Shown here: in pieces, positions 1-8,828 of the stretch | How positions within the stretch are numbered: the first letter of the stretch is position 1 | Layout: the number at the start of each line of letters is the position of its first letter | Assembly: GCA_043721915.1 (NCBI GenBank) | Contig: JAYSPV010000005.1 | Span: forward strand, 1-64,000 | DNA length: 64,000 bases | Direction of reading: 5' to 3' | DNA from: UBA668 sp043721915 | GTDB lineage: Bacteria > Actinomycetota > Acidimicrobiia > Acidimicrobiales > Ilumatobacteraceae | Translations under genes and position numbers: made by a program | The notes under the pieces: generated by a model | Database searches by the model: none | Told to the model about the DNA's origin: nothing | Seen by the model: the letters and a program-made list of their open reading frames with translations, nothing else

Positions 1-1332
1 CCGATCTTCGAAGCTGGTGGTGGACGGCAACACGACGTCGGCGTAGCGGGTGGTGTCGGTGAGCACCTGTTCGTGAACGACGGTGAACACATCGTCGCGG
101 GAGAACGCAGCGACGACTGCCCGCTGATCGGGACACATCACCAGGGGGTTTGCTCCCTGCACGAACAGCACCTCGCACGGATCGTCGCTGCCCGGCGCCA
201 TCCAGGCACCCACCTGATGCAGCGGCAGGACGCGCCGCTCAGGGCCGTGAGCTGCCTCGTCGGGCCAACGACGGCGCGGGTTCGCCGCGCCGGCCGACGT
301 GCTGCCGATCACACCGCTTCCCGGCGGCCCGAAGTGGCCGCCGAGCACCGGCAGGGCAAGGATCGCCCGGCAGGCAGCGCCGCCGTTCGAGTTGCGTTCC
401 TGCCCCCAACCGATGCGCAGCATGCTCGGCCGCGTGGTGCCCCACCACTCGGCCAGCGTTTCGATCTCGGCGCCAGCGAGGCCCGTGACCGCCGCCGCCC
501 GCTCCACCGGCCACTCGGCTGCCGCGGCGAGGAACTCGTCGGCGCCGTCCGCACGGCGTTCGACGAACTCCATGTCGAGCCGACCGTCCAGCGCCCAGAG
601 GTTGGCGATCGCGAGGGCCAGCGCGGTGTCGGTCCCGGGCAGTACTGCAAGGTGCAGATCAGCGCGCTTGGCCATCGCCGTGCGACGCGGATCGATCACG
701 ACCACCTTGGCTCCCACCGCAGCGGCTCGCGTGACCAATGGCGGGAAGTGCGTGTTGCTGACGGTCGGATTGGCGCCCCAGATCACGACGAGCTTGCTGT
801 TGACGACGTCGCGTGGATCGGCTGACGCCATCTCGTCGTACACGCTGTCCCACGCGAGGCCCATCGTGTGCGCGCAGATCGTGTGCTCCGCGATCGTCGC
901 GCCCATCGCCGCAAAGAACGCCTCGGTGAAGCTGGCGCGCTCCACCGTCGCCGCCGACGAGTTGTACGTGAACGCCACCACGGCCTGCGGGCCGCGCCGA
1001 TCGACGGCGTCGTGCATGCGGCCGGCGACGAGGCCGAGCGCTTCCTCCCACGATGCCTCGCGGAACTCGCCGGCACCTTTGGGGCCGGTGCGCACGAGCG
1101 GCGCGAGCACCCGCTCGGGGGCATACACCCGCTGTGCGTGACGCTTCACCTTGGCGCAGATCCATCCGTCGGTGAACGGGTTGACCGGCGATGCGTCGAC
1201 TCCCGTGATGCGCGGCCCGGTTGCAGTGTCGGTGACGGTGACCGCCAGCGAGCAGGCATCGGGGCAGTCGAGCGTGCACGCCGTGTGCACCACACGCGAA
1301 GTCGATGGGGCGGCCTCGTCGAGTGCAGTCAT
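1..1332 (-). CDS. Molybdopterin oxidoreductase, catalytic subunit (3' end outside the window)
   Basis: An uninterrupted reading frame runs from an ATG at 1332 leftwards off the window edge, giving the first 444 codons. Near the N-terminus Cys19, Cys23, Cys27 and Cys59 form the 4Fe-4S motif of the molybdopterin oxidoreductase family (CTLDCPDAC, then GWICAK). Downstream are the VVIWGANPTVSN and VVVIDPRRT segments that bind the molybdopterin guanine dinucleotide. The motif HTICAHTMGLAW carries a Cys where formate-dehydrogenase/polysulfide-reductase relatives place the metal-binding residue; that assignment is an inference. The substrate cannot be told. The gene diverges from the fixBCXA electron-transfer operon, which could be its redox partner, but nothing in the sequence proves a link. 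Confidence 0.9.
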   Translation of the reverse strand, partial: MTALDEAAPSTSRVVHTACTLDCPDACSLAVTVTDTATGPRITGVDASPVNPFTDGWICAKVKRHAQRVYAPERVLAPLVRTGPKGAGEFREASWEEALGLVAGRMHDAVDRRGPQAVVAFTYNSSAATVERASFTEAFFAAMGATIAEHTICAHTMGLAWDSVYDEMASADPRDVVNSKLVVIWGANPTVSNTHFPPLVTRAAAVGAKVVVIDPRRTAMAKRADLHLAVLPGTDTALALAIANLWALDGRLDMEFVERRADGADEFLAAAAEWPVERAAAVTGLAGAEIETLAEWWGTTRPSMLRIGWGQERNSNGGAACRAILALPVLGGHFGPPGSGVIGSTSAGAANPRRRWPDEAAHGPERRVLPLHQVGAWMAPGSDDPCEVLFVQGANPLVMCPDQRAVVAAFSRDDVFTVVHEQVLTDTTRYADVVLPSTTSFEDR

Positions 1333-1410
1333 GGCCCCGGGTCTAGTCGTTGGTGCGACGTGCGGCAAGGGGCCTGACTGGTGCCGCGGCCACCACGTCT
1401 GCCCCCGCAT

Positions 1411-1448
1411 CCGCCTCTGAGTGTGCCGAGGTCACACGCCGGAGGCGG
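1411..1448. promoter_or_regulatory. Imperfect inverted repeat in the divergent promoter region before fixB
   Basis: Outer arms CCGCCT and AGGCGG enclose inner arms GTGTG and CACAC. The structure ends 33 nt before the fixB ATG and lies between the two divergently transcribed redox genes. It could be an operator or a 5'-UTR hairpin. No regulator is identified. Confidence 0.3.
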
Positions 1449-1481
1449 CAGTTGCGGACCACACGCCCTAATCTGACCCCG

Positions 1482-2417
1482 ATGATCGCAGTGGTGGTGG
1501 TGCGAGCCGGGCAGTTGCCGGCGGGCGGGGCGGAAGCCATCGCCGAGGCCGGTGGCCGGGCCATGCTCATCGGCAGCGGCGTCACCGACGCGGCTGTCAT
1601 CGCCGACCTCACCGGCATCGCCACCGACGTCACCTGCCTCGAGCTCGGCGACTACCGCCCGGCAGCCTGGGCCGCCGCGCTCGCGCCGCTCCTGCAGCAC
1701 GAACCCGCTGTGCTGCTGCCCGGTTCACCCGACGGCCGGGATCTCGCCCCGCGGCTGTCGTCCCTGCTGCGCCGCCCCCTCCATGCCGGCGCCACCGTCG
1801 TCGGCGCGCAGCGCATCGACCTTGCACGCAACGGCGGCCGCGAACTGCACACACTGGTCCCCGGCCCCGCCTTCGTGGCCACCCTCCAGCCCGGAGTGCG
1901 CGGTGCGCTGCCGGCTACCGGAGGCGCCCAGCCCACTGTCCGCGCGATCAGCGTCGATCTCTCCCCCACGGAGACGGATTGCGTCGTCACCGCTGTGCAG
2001 CCGCCCGATCCCGCCACGATCGATCTCGCCGAAGCACCAAGAATCGTGGGCGGCGGCGCCGGTCTCGACGGGCCCGAGCGCATTGCCGAACTCGGCGTGG
2101 TGAGCACCGCCCTGGGCGCCAGCATGGGCGCCACCCGCGTGATCACTGATCGCGGCTGGGTTCCCCACGAGCGCCAGATCGGCACCACTGGCGTGGTCGT
2201 CGACCCCGAGCTGTACATCGCGTTCGGCGTGAGCGGCGCTGTGCAGCACACCAGCGGACTCGGTAACCCGGCGCACATCATCTCGATCAACACCGATCAG
2301 CACTGCCCGATGATGCAACTCGCGGACCTCGCGATCGTTGCCGATGCGAACGCCACGCTCGCCGCGCTCAGCGAGCTGCTCACCGGCACGGCCGAGGGCT
2401 TCGAGGCCGACCGATGA
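1482..2417 (+). CDS. fixB: Electron transfer flavoprotein alpha subunit (FixB/EtfA type)
   Basis: This 311-residue protein has the ETF-alpha layout: an N-terminal nucleotide-binding-like domain and a C-terminal FAD domain. The C-terminal part contains GLGNPAHIISINTDQHCP and the DLAIVADAN segment typical of EtfA. The frame is open upstream to 1350, but the ATG at 1482 (MIAVVVVRAG) is chosen because it gives the normal EtfA N-terminus; the extra upstream residues are low-complexity Arg/Ala. The stop overlaps the fixC start by ATGA, so the two are probably translationally coupled. With FixA it should form the FAD-containing heterodimer that collects electrons from dehydrogenases and passes them to FixC/FixX. 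Confidence 0.93.
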   Translation: MIAVVVVRAGQLPAGGAEAIAEAGGRAMLIGSGVTDAAVIADLTGIATDVTCLELGDYRPAAWAAALAPLLQHEPAVLLPGSPDGRDLAPRLSSLLRRPLHAGATVVGAQRIDLARNGGRELHTLVPGPAFVATLQPGVRGALPATGGAQPTVRAISVDLSPTETDCVVTAVQPPDPATIDLAEAPRIVGGGAGLDGPERIAELGVVSTALGASMGATRVITDRGWVPHERQIGTTGVVVDPELYIAFGVSGAVQHTSGLGNPAHIISINTDQHCPMMQLADLAIVADANATLAALSELLTGTAEGFEADR

Positions 2418-3721
2418 GTGCGCCCGACGTCGATGTCGTCGTCGTCGGCGGTGGCCCTGCCGGTTCATGTGCCGCGCTCGTCGCCGCACGCGCCGGCCTG
2501 TCGGTGGTGCTGCTCGAGCGCGGCCCGTTCCCCGGCAGCAAGAACATGTATGGCGGCGTGGTCTACCCGCGCATCCTCGACGAGCTGATCCCCAACTGGT
2601 GGGAGGAAGCGCCCATCCAGCGCTGGGTCACCCGCCGCAGCACGATGCTGCTCACCCAGACACAGGCGCTCACCGTGGACTTCCGCAGCGAGGCATGGGG
2701 CAAGCCGCCGTACAACGGCGCCACCGCCTTCCGCCCCGACTTCGACAACTGGCTGGCCAACCACGCAGTTGCCGCCGGCGCACAGATGATCACCAGCACC
2801 ACCGCCACGGGCCTGTTGCGCGACGCTCACGGCAAGGTCATCGGCGTGCGCACCGACCGTCCCGACGGCGACCTCACCGCCCATGTCGTGATCGCGTGCG
2901 ACGGGGTGAACAGCTTCCTGGCCAAGGAGGCCGGGCTCTACGAACACGCCGATGCGAAGCACTTCACGCTCGGCGTGAAAGAGACGCTGGCGTTGCCCAA
3001 GGAAGTGATCGATGAACGCTTCGGCGTGCGCGGCCGCAACGGGGTCGACATCGAGATCATCGGCGCCACGGGTGGCGTCAACGGCGGCGGCTTCCTCTAC
3101 ACCAACCTCGACACGATCGCCGTCGGCGTGGTGCTCAAGCTGTCCAAGCTCGGCGCGCAGCAGCTGCGCCCGGAGCAGATCATCGCCAACCTCAAGCAAC
3201 ACCCGGCGATCGCCCCGCTCGTGCAGGACGGCGAGCTCAAGGAGTACAGCGCCCACATCATCCCCGAGGCCGGGCTGACGATGATGCCGAAGATGACGAC
3301 GGCGGGCATGCTCGTCGCCGGCGACGCGGCAGCGCTCTGCCTGGCGGCGGGCATCTGGCTGGAGGGCGTCAACTTCGCGATGGCCAGCGGCATGTACGCC
3401 GGCGAGGCTGCGATCGAAGCTGTGCGTGCCAACGACACCAGCGCAGGCGGTCTCGCCGGCTACCAACGCCGCCTCAGCGACACCTTCGTGCTGAAGGATC
3501 ACCGCAAGCTGCGCAAGGCGCCCGAGCTCGTGCTCAGTGACCGCGTGCAGCACCTTTACCCGGGTATGGTCGCCAACGTGGTCGAGCGGATGTTCCGTGT
3601 CGACAACCCGCACCCCAAGCCAGGTGTGCGCAAGATCCTCGATCAGGAGCGCAAGCGTGCGGGCGTTCGCCGCCGCGACCTGCTGCGCGATGGCTGGACA
3701 GGCTTCAGGAGCTTCGGATGA
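2414..3721 (+). CDS. fixC: ETF:quinone oxidoreductase-type flavoprotein FixC
   Basis: This 435-residue flavoprotein opens with a Rossmann FAD motif (VGGGPAGS, residues 11-18) followed by VVLLERGPFPGSKN, as in FixC and the flavin part of ETF-ubiquinone oxidoreductase. A second FAD-contact motif, AGMLVAGDAAALCLAAG, lies near residue 300. It would transfer electrons from the FixAB flavoprotein to membrane quinone. It lacks its own Fe-S domain, which is supplied by FixX encoded immediately downstream (4-nt ATGA overlap). The length matches family members. Confidence in the family is high; the physiological electron donor is unknown. Confidence 0.93.
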   Translation: MSAPDVDVVVVGGGPAGSCAALVAARAGLSVVLLERGPFPGSKNMYGGVVYPRILDELIPNWWEEAPIQRWVTRRSTMLLTQTQALTVDFRSEAWGKPPYNGATAFRPDFDNWLANHAVAAGAQMITSTTATGLLRDAHGKVIGVRTDRPDGDLTAHVVIACDGVNSFLAKEAGLYEHADAKHFTLGVKETLALPKEVIDERFGVRGRNGVDIEIIGATGGVNGGGFLYTNLDTIAVGVVLKLSKLGAQQLRPEQIIANLKQHPAIAPLVQDGELKEYSAHIIPEAGLTMMPKMTTAGMLVAGDAAALCLAAGIWLEGVNFAMASGMYAGEAAIEAVRANDTSAGGLAGYQRRLSDTFVLKDHRKLRKAPELVLSDRVQHLYPGMVANVVERMFRVDNPHPKPGVRKILDQERKRAGVRRRDLLRDGWTGFRSFG

Positions 3722-4065
3722 GCACGAACCCCATCGGCCACACCGTTGCCCAGGTCGCCGACATCCTCGCGCCCAGCGCGTGGGGCGGCATGTCCTTCCA
3801 GGACCGGATGGCCACCGCCGAGTTCCGCATCCACCACGAGCCGCACATCGTCGTCGACGGCACGGTCTGCGCCGACTGCAGCACCCGTGAGTGCGTGGTC
3901 GCCTGCCCGGCCAACCTGTTCGTGCCCACCAGCGACGGCGGCATCGTCTTCAACCACGAGCAGTGCTTCGAGTGCGGCACCTGCTACCTCGTCTGCAACC
4001 GCGAAGGCGCGATCAGCTGGAACTACCCCGAAGGCGGCCACGGCGTCGTCTTCCGCCGTACATGA
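3718..4065 (+). CDS. fixX: Ferredoxin-like protein FixX
   Basis: This 115-residue small Fe-S protein matches FixX. Cys51, Cys54, Cys59 and Cys63 (CADCSTRECVVAC) and Cys83, Cys86, Cys89 and Cys93 (CFECGTCYLVC) form the ferredoxin-like cluster region near the C-terminus. In ETF-quinone oxidoreductases this domain is fused to the flavoprotein; here, as in nitrogen-fixation-type Fix systems, it is separate. ATGA overlaps at both ends place it inside a tightly coupled operon between fixC and fixA. Confidence 0.93.
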   Translation: MSTNPIGHTVAQVADILAPSAWGGMSFQDRMATAEFRIHHEPHIVVDGTVCADCSTRECVVACPANLFVPTSDGGIVFNHEQCFECGTCYLVCNREGAISWNYPEGGHGVVFRRT

Positions 4066-4874
4066 GCGCGGCGAGCCACGGCGTCGTCGCCTGCCTGAAG
4101 TGGGTGACGCACCCGGGCGAGCCTCACGACGAGCGCTTCGCCGGCATCAGTCCGGCCGATCAGTCGGCGCTGGAGTTCGCGCTCGCGCAGGCGGAGTCGA
4201 TGGGAGTCGGCGTCACCGCGATCACGGTCGGCCCTCCGGCAGCGTCGTCGGTGCTGCGAGACGCGATCGCCTGCGGTGTCACCCGTGCGATCCACATCCT
4301 CGCTGATGTCGTGCTGCGCAGCGACGAGGTTGCCGACGCCATCGCGGCAGTTGCGGGCGACGCGCAATGGATCTGGTGCGGCGACTACTCGCTCGACCGC
4401 GGCACGGGCAGCGTGCCCGCGTTCCTCGCCGCACGCCTCGGCGCACAGCAGGCACTGGGCATCATCCACATCGAACCGTCGGACCACGGCACGATCGCCG
4501 CCACCCGCCGCCTCGATGGCGGCCGTCGCGAACTGCTGCTGGTGCGGGCACCGGCAGTCGTCAGCGTCGAAGGCGCGACTGCGCACCTGCGACGGGCCGG
4601 CCTGGCCGCGCTGCGCTCGGCACTGACTGCGCCGATCGAGACGATGGCATCGCCTGCCGCGACGCACGGTCCCGACGCCATCGTCCAGCCCTATCGCCCC
4701 CGGGCACGAGCGCTGTCCGCGCCTGGCGGCTCAACGCTCGACAGGCTGCGCCAGCTCACCGACACCGGCGCTGCCGGCGCCGCACGCGGCGAGACGGTCG
4801 TCCTCGAACCCGATGCCGCCGCCGCTCGCATCGTTGCTGCCCTGCGCGACTGGGGTTACCTCGACGACCGCTGA
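4062..4874 (+). CDS. fixA: Electron transfer flavoprotein beta subunit (FixA/EtfB type)
   Basis: The ATG at 4062 overlaps the fixX stop by ATGA and gives a 270-residue ETF-beta protein, starting with VVACLKWVTHP and carrying the ETF-beta fold segment DYSLDRGTGSVPAFLAARLG. The reading frame stays open further upstream, but that part is out-of-frame translation of fixX. FixA pairs with FixB. The gene is last in the operon, whereas the classical order is fixA-fixB-fixC-fixX. Its last 144 nt overlap, on the opposite strand, the 3' end of the MFS transporter gene. The C-terminal segment (AAARIVAALRDWGYL) looks like a genuine ETF-beta end, so the overlap is not explained by a wrong stop here. Confidence 0.9.
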   Translation: MSAASHGVVACLKWVTHPGEPHDERFAGISPADQSALEFALAQAESMGVGVTAITVGPPAASSVLRDAIACGVTRAIHILADVVLRSDEVADAIAAVAGDAQWIWCGDYSLDRGTGSVPAFLAARLGAQQALGIIHIEPSDHGTIAATRRLDGGRRELLLVRAPAVVSVEGATAHLRRAGLAALRSALTAPIETMASPAATHGPDAIVQPYRPRARALSAPGGSTLDRLRQLTDTGAAGAARGETVVLEPDAAAARIVAALRDWGYLDDR

Positions 4875-6455
4875 GCCGTCGCGGTCCGCCGCCCGGCTGG
4901 GCAACCACCGCAGCGCCATACCTGCACCGATCAGCGTGATGGCGGCAGACACCCATGACCCGAGATGGAAGCCATCGAGGAACGCCGTGTTGACCGCCCG
5001 CTGCACCAGTGCACCCACCTCGGGACCCGACTGCACCGCAGCCTGACGGGCGACCTCGGCGCCGGCGCCCACCGACTGCTTGGCGATCGCAAGTGCGGGC
5101 GCCGGCAACGCTGTGCCACCGAGCAGATCATCCAGCTTGCCGGAGTAGACCGATGCGAACAGGCTGCCGACGATGGCCACACCCATGGTGCCGCCCAACT
5201 CGCGAGCGGTGTCGTTGACCGCCGAGCCGACACCGGCCTTCTCCGGCGGCAGCGAGCCCATGATCGCCTCGGTGGCCGGCGCGTTCACCAAGCCGAGGCC
5301 GCCGCCCATGCACAGCATCTGGCCGACGATCAACCAGTACGACGAACCGTCGGACAACGTGGTCGTCCAGGCGAACCCGACCGCCATCGAGGCGAGGCCG
5401 GCAGCGACGACGTACTTGGTGCCCAGCCGTCGGGCGAACACGGCGGCGAGTGGCGCGGCAGCTCCGGTGAACAGCGCGAACGGCACCGTGCGGACACCCG
5501 CTTCCAACGTGCCGTAGCCCCGCACGACCTGGAAGTACTGCGTCACGTTGAAGATGAAGCCGAACAGTGCGAAGAACGCGAAGCACACCGCCAAGCTGCC
5601 GGCGGTGAAGCGGAGGTTGCCGAACACCGTCACGTCGAGCATCGGGTGATCACTGCGCCGTTCGAACCTCACGAAGATGGCCAACAGCGCTGCCGCACCG
5701 AGAAATGCAACCAGCGAGGTCACCGACAGCCACCCGTGCGTCGGACCTTCGATCACCGCCCACACCAGCAGCGAGATGCCGAGCACCGACAACACGATGC
5801 CCACAGGGTCCATCCGGTGCACCGTGGTGTCACGCGACGTCGGTACCAGCCAGGCGACGAGTCCCATCGCGATCGCGATGACCGGCACGTTGACCAGGAA
5901 GACCGAGCCCCACGAGAAGTACTTCAGCAGCAGGCCACCGCTCACCGGTCCGAGTGCAACGGCCAAACCACTGGTCGCTGCCCACACCGCGATCGCTATC
6001 GCACGTTGCCGGGCCACCATGAAGACATTGACCAGGAGCGCAAGAGTCGCCGGGAAGATCAGCGCCCCGCCGATGCCCATCGCTGCACGCCAGGCGATCA
6101 GCGCACCGGCGCTGTCAGCCATCGACGCCGCGATCGAGGTGACAGCGAACACGGCGAGGCCGATCTGCAGCACCCCCTTGCGACCGTAACGGTCGCCGAG
6201 GCTGCCGGCAGCCATCAACAGTCCGGCGAAGACCAGCACGTAGGCATCGACAATCCACTGCAACTGGCTGGTGGTGGCGCCGAGCTCGCGCACGAGCGTC
6301 GGGAGGGCGACGTTCACGATCGTGCCGTCGACCACGATGATGAAGACGCTGGTGCACAGCACCGCGAGGATCACCCACGGCGAACGGGCGCCGGCAGCGG
6401 CGGGTGGTGCGGCGGGCTGTAGCCCGGGGTGCGATGACATGGCGTGCGACGACAT
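4731..6455 (-). CDS. DHA2-family MFS multidrug efflux transporter (14 TM)
   Basis: This 574-residue membrane protein has the EmrB/QacA signature: VDGTIVNVALPTL in TM1, QWIVDAYVLVFAGLL in TM2 and GDRYGRKGVLQIG in the loop after it, with about 14 hydrophobic segments. It probably exports small hydrophobic compounds using the proton gradient. The ATG at 6455 is preferred because AGGAGG lies six bases upstream; an ATG nine codons earlier has no comparable site. A TetR regulator is encoded divergently 78 nt away with a small palindrome between them, the usual arrangement for a repressed pump. The last 48 codons overlap fixA antisense and encode a Gly/Ala-rich tail outside the transporter fold. Confidence 0.88.
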   Translation of the reverse strand: MSSHAMSSHPGLQPAAPPAAAGARSPWVILAVLCTSVFIIVVDGTIVNVALPTLVRELGATTSQLQWIVDAYVLVFAGLLMAAGSLGDRYGRKGVLQIGLAVFAVTSIAASMADSAGALIAWRAAMGIGGALIFPATLALLVNVFMVARQRAIAIAVWAATSGLAVALGPVSGGLLLKYFSWGSVFLVNVPVIAIAMGLVAWLVPTSRDTTVHRMDPVGIVLSVLGISLLVWAVIEGPTHGWLSVTSLVAFLGAAALLAIFVRFERRSDHPMLDVTVFGNLRFTAGSLAVCFAFFALFGFIFNVTQYFQVVRGYGTLEAGVRTVPFALFTGAAAPLAAVFARRLGTKYVVAAGLASMAVGFAWTTTLSDGSSYWLIVGQMLCMGGGLGLVNAPATEAIMGSLPPEKAGVGSAVNDTARELGGTMGVAIVGSLFASVYSGKLDDLLGGTALPAPALAIAKQSVGAGAEVARQAAVQSGPEVGALVQRAVNTAFLDGFHLGSWVSAAITLIGAGMALRWLPSRAADRDGSAVVEVTPVAQGSNDASGGGIGFEDDRLAACGAGSAGVGELAQPVER

Positions 6456-6486
6456 GGGGTGCCTCCTGGTCGTTTGGATCAAAGTT

Positions 6487-6499
6487 ATTACAGTGTTAT
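6487..6499. promoter_or_regulatory. Candidate TetR operator between the MFS pump and its regulator
   Basis: ATTACAGTGTTAT is a 13-nt palindrome with one mismatched pair. It sits in an A/T-rich stretch in the divergent intergenic region, 32 nt from the MFS ATG and 35 nt from the tetR ATG. TetR repressors usually bind short palindromes in exactly this position. The assignment is an inference from symmetry and location. Confidence 0.4.
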
Positions 6500-6533
6500 C
6501 ATCCCCCGCTCACCGCTTCTACCTGAACGATCC

Positions 6534-7166
6534 ATGACTTCTGCCACACCGCTGCCAGCTAGCGTGAGCAGGGTGAGCGCCGCCGTCACCAGTCGCCTCG
6601 ACGAAGTGGGCATCGGGCTTCTCCACGCAGCCGACCGGCTGCTCGCCGAGGAAGGGCCGACGGCGCTGACGGTGCGCCGTATCGCCGCCGGGGCGGGCGT
6701 GAGCACGATGAACGTGTACTCACGTTTCGGCGGCAAGGACGGGGTTGTCGAGCAGCTCTATCTCCAGGGTTTCGAGTTACTGGCAGCTGGGATGCGCGAG
6801 GCCGGCGACACCGACGACCCTCTCTTCGACCTGCAGCAATGCAGCCTCGCCTACCGGCGCTTTGCGCTCCAGCACGCCACGCTCTATGCCGTGATGTTCG
6901 AGCGCGTGGTGGCCGACTACGAGCCCAGCGCGACAGTGCTCGAGTTCGCGACCGGCACCCTCGGCCTACTGGCGGCGCGGCTGGAGCGGGCGATGGATGC
7001 GGGCCTGTTGCGCCGGATGGACCCTCTGCATGCCGCGGCGATCGTGTGGAGCACCTGCCACGGCGCAGTCAGCCTGCAGCTGAAGCACTCGGCCGACGCC
7101 CCTGTGAACTGGCAGCAGGTGTACACAGATGCCACCGCTGCAGTGGTACGAGGGCTGTCGCCATGA
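6534..7166 (+). CDS. TetR-family transcriptional regulator
   Basis: This 210-residue protein has an N-terminal TetR helix-turn-helix: LLHAADRLLAEEGPTALTVR, then RIAAGAGVSTMNVYSRFGGK. It is followed by an all-helical ligand-binding domain including a stretch (residues about 90-200) typical of the C-terminal TetR dimerisation region. The ATG at 6534 is chosen over earlier in-frame starts because it places the helix-turn-helix normally and leaves an intergenic operator. It probably represses the divergent MFS gene. Its recognition helix does not resemble MftR (which has a characteristic RRTFFRYF segment), so it should not be read as the mycofactocin regulator despite lying upstream of mftE. Its stop overlaps the next gene by ATGA. 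Confidence 0.88.
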   Translation: MTSATPLPASVSRVSAAVTSRLDEVGIGLLHAADRLLAEEGPTALTVRRIAAGAGVSTMNVYSRFGGKDGVVEQLYLQGFELLAAGMREAGDTDDPLFDLQQCSLAYRRFALQHATLYAVMFERVVADYEPSATVLEFATGTLGLLAARLERAMDAGLLRRMDPLHAAAIVWSTCHGAVSLQLKHSADAPVNWQQVYTDATAAVVRGLSP

Positions 7167-8806
7167 GCTACTTCGCCCGCCGCGGTTCGGTGTTCATCGC
7201 CGCGATCGCAGTCGTCGGACTGGCAGTCGGTGTGCTGCGCGACACCTTCGACAATGACAGCGAGCCCAGCAGGCAGGGCATCGCCCCCGACTCGTCGCTG
7301 ACGCCACAGGCGAGCGACCTCGAGGCCGACAACTCGGGCGGCACCACCGGCACCGAAACCGGCACCGAAACCGGCACCGAGCCGGGCACCGAGCCGGGCA
7401 CCGACGCGACCAACTCACCGACAACCAGTGCGACGTTCGCCGCACGCACCGACGTGCTCGTCGACCCGCTCTCCTTCGGTCGTCCGTACAGCACCGACGT
7501 CCCAGGCGTCTTGACCTTCCGCGGCAACCCCACCCGCAGCTTCTACGGCACCGGCCCGGTACCACGCTCCGCGCCGCAGGTGCTGTGGCAGTACCCGGGT
7601 GTGGGTAACCCGATGTGCGGGGAGAGCAGCGAATACGGCAACGTGCGTGTGTGGTGCGGCACCGGCTGGACGGGCCAGCCGGCGGTGTTCGAGCGCGAGG
7701 GTCGCACGTGGGTGGTGTTCGGTGCCTACGACTGGAAGATCCACTTCGTCGACGCCGCGACCGGGCAGGACATCATCCCTCCGTTCCCCACGGGCGACCT
7801 CGCCAAGGGCAACGTGACGATCGACCCCGACGGCTACCCGCTGGTCTACGCAGGCTCGCGCGACAACTACCTGCGCGTGATCGCCTTCGACGGCGCAGCA
7901 CCGCGCGAGCTGTGGAAACTGAACGGCCGCACCGACGACCGAATGCACAACGACGATTGGGACGCAGCGCCGCTGGTCCTCAACGACTACTTGATCGAGG
8001 GTGGCGAGAACAGCTGGTTCCACGGGGTCAAGCTGAATCGCGGCTACGCGGCCGATGGCACCGTGACGGTCGACCCGGCGCTCACGTTCCGTGTGCCCGG
8101 CTGGGACCAGCAGCTGATCGACGATCTGGGCAGCAAGGACCCCAAGCGCGTCAGCCTCGAGGCCTCCGTCTCGGTGAGCGGCGACACCGCATGGCTCAAC
8201 TCGTCGGGCGGCCTCGTGCAGGGCTGGGACATCTCGTCGCTGCGCACCGGGCAGGGCGACGTGACACGGACGTTCCGCTACTGGACCGGTGACGACAGCG
8301 ACTCCTCGATCGTGCCCGACGACGAAGGCTTCCTGTACGTGGGGGTGGAGATCGACCGCGCCAACTCGCGGGTGGCGCAAGAGGGCCAGATGATCAAGCT
8401 GGACCCGCGCAACCCCGACAATCCGGTGGTGTGGAAGTACGACCTCGAGTTCTTCAAGGACGACGGCGTGTGGACCACCCCGATCATCGTCGACGACGTC
8501 ACGCTGTGGACCACCAAGCCCGGCTACATCTACGCACTCGATCGCTACACGGGCGAGTTCCTGTGGAAGCAGAAGGTGGGCGGTCCTGCGCTCAGCTCAC
8601 CGGTGTTGGTCGACGGTGTGCTGATTCAGGGCACGGGTGCGGGGCTGATCAAGGCCTTCGACTTCTCGTCGCCGCGCGCGCAGCCCACCGAACTGTGGTC
8701 GGTGCAACTCGATGGCAACATCGAGAGCACTCCGGTGGTGTGGAACGGGCGCATTTACGTCGGCACCCGCGGCGGTTTCGTCTACTGCCTGGGCACCCCT
8801 ACATGA
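7163..8806 (+). CDS. Membrane-anchored PQQ-like beta-propeller protein
   Basis: This 547-residue protein begins with one hydrophobic segment (residues about 8-24) that would anchor it to the membrane or act as an uncleaved signal. A low-complexity GTET/GTEP linker (about 62-80) follows. From about 95 the chain has repeated W/Y-G-rich blades such as GYIYALDRYTGEFLWKQKVG and GRIYVGTRGGFVYCLG, the pattern of PQQ-dehydrogenase-like or BamB-like propellers. No catalytic function can be assigned. The ATG overlaps the tetR stop (ATGA) and mftE starts 22 nt after its stop, so it is probably cotranscribed with the mycofactocin genes; a role in that pathway is only an inference. Confidence 0.8.
   Translation: MSYFARRGSVFIAAIAVVGLAVGVLRDTFDNDSEPSRQGIAPDSSLTPQASDLEADNSGGTTGTETGTETGTEPGTEPGTDATNSPTTSATFAARTDVLVDPLSFGRPYSTDVPGVLTFRGNPTRSFYGTGPVPRSAPQVLWQYPGVGNPMCGESSEYGNVRVWCGTGWTGQPAVFEREGRTWVVFGAYDWKIHFVDAATGQDIIPPFPTGDLAKGNVTIDPDGYPLVYAGSRDNYLRVIAFDGAAPRELWKLNGRTDDRMHNDDWDAAPLVLNDYLIEGGENSWFHGVKLNRGYAADGTVTVDPALTFRVPGWDQQLIDDLGSKDPKRVSLEASVSVSGDTAWLNSSGGLVQGWDISSLRTGQGDVTRTFRYWTGDDSDSSIVPDDEGFLYVGVEIDRANSRVAQEGQMIKLDPRNPDNPVVWKYDLEFFKDDGVWTTPIIVDDVTLWTTKPGYIYALDRYTGEFLWKQKVGGPALSSPVLVDGVLIQGTGAGLIKAFDFSSPRAQPTELWSVQLDGNIESTPVVWNGRIYVGTRGGFVYCLGTPT
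7349..7396 (+). repeat. 12-nt tandem repeat encoding a GTET/GTEP linker
   Basis: Four consecutive 12-nt units (two GGCACCGAAACC, two GGCACCGAGCCG) lie in frame inside the beta-propeller gene. They encode the flexible linker between the membrane anchor and the propeller. Confidence 0.85.
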
Positions 8807-8828
8807 CCCCGACGGCGCGGCCGCAACC

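Noticed and set aside
4965..6422. Plus-strand open frame of 485 codons
   Set aside because: Antisense to the MFS pump; composition is Arg/Gln/His-rich with no hydrophobic core.
6534..7166. TetR gene as the mycofactocin regulator MftR
   Set aside because: Its recognition helix (VSTMNVYSRFGGK) lacks the MftR pattern and it faces a drug-type MFS gene across an operator-like palindrome.
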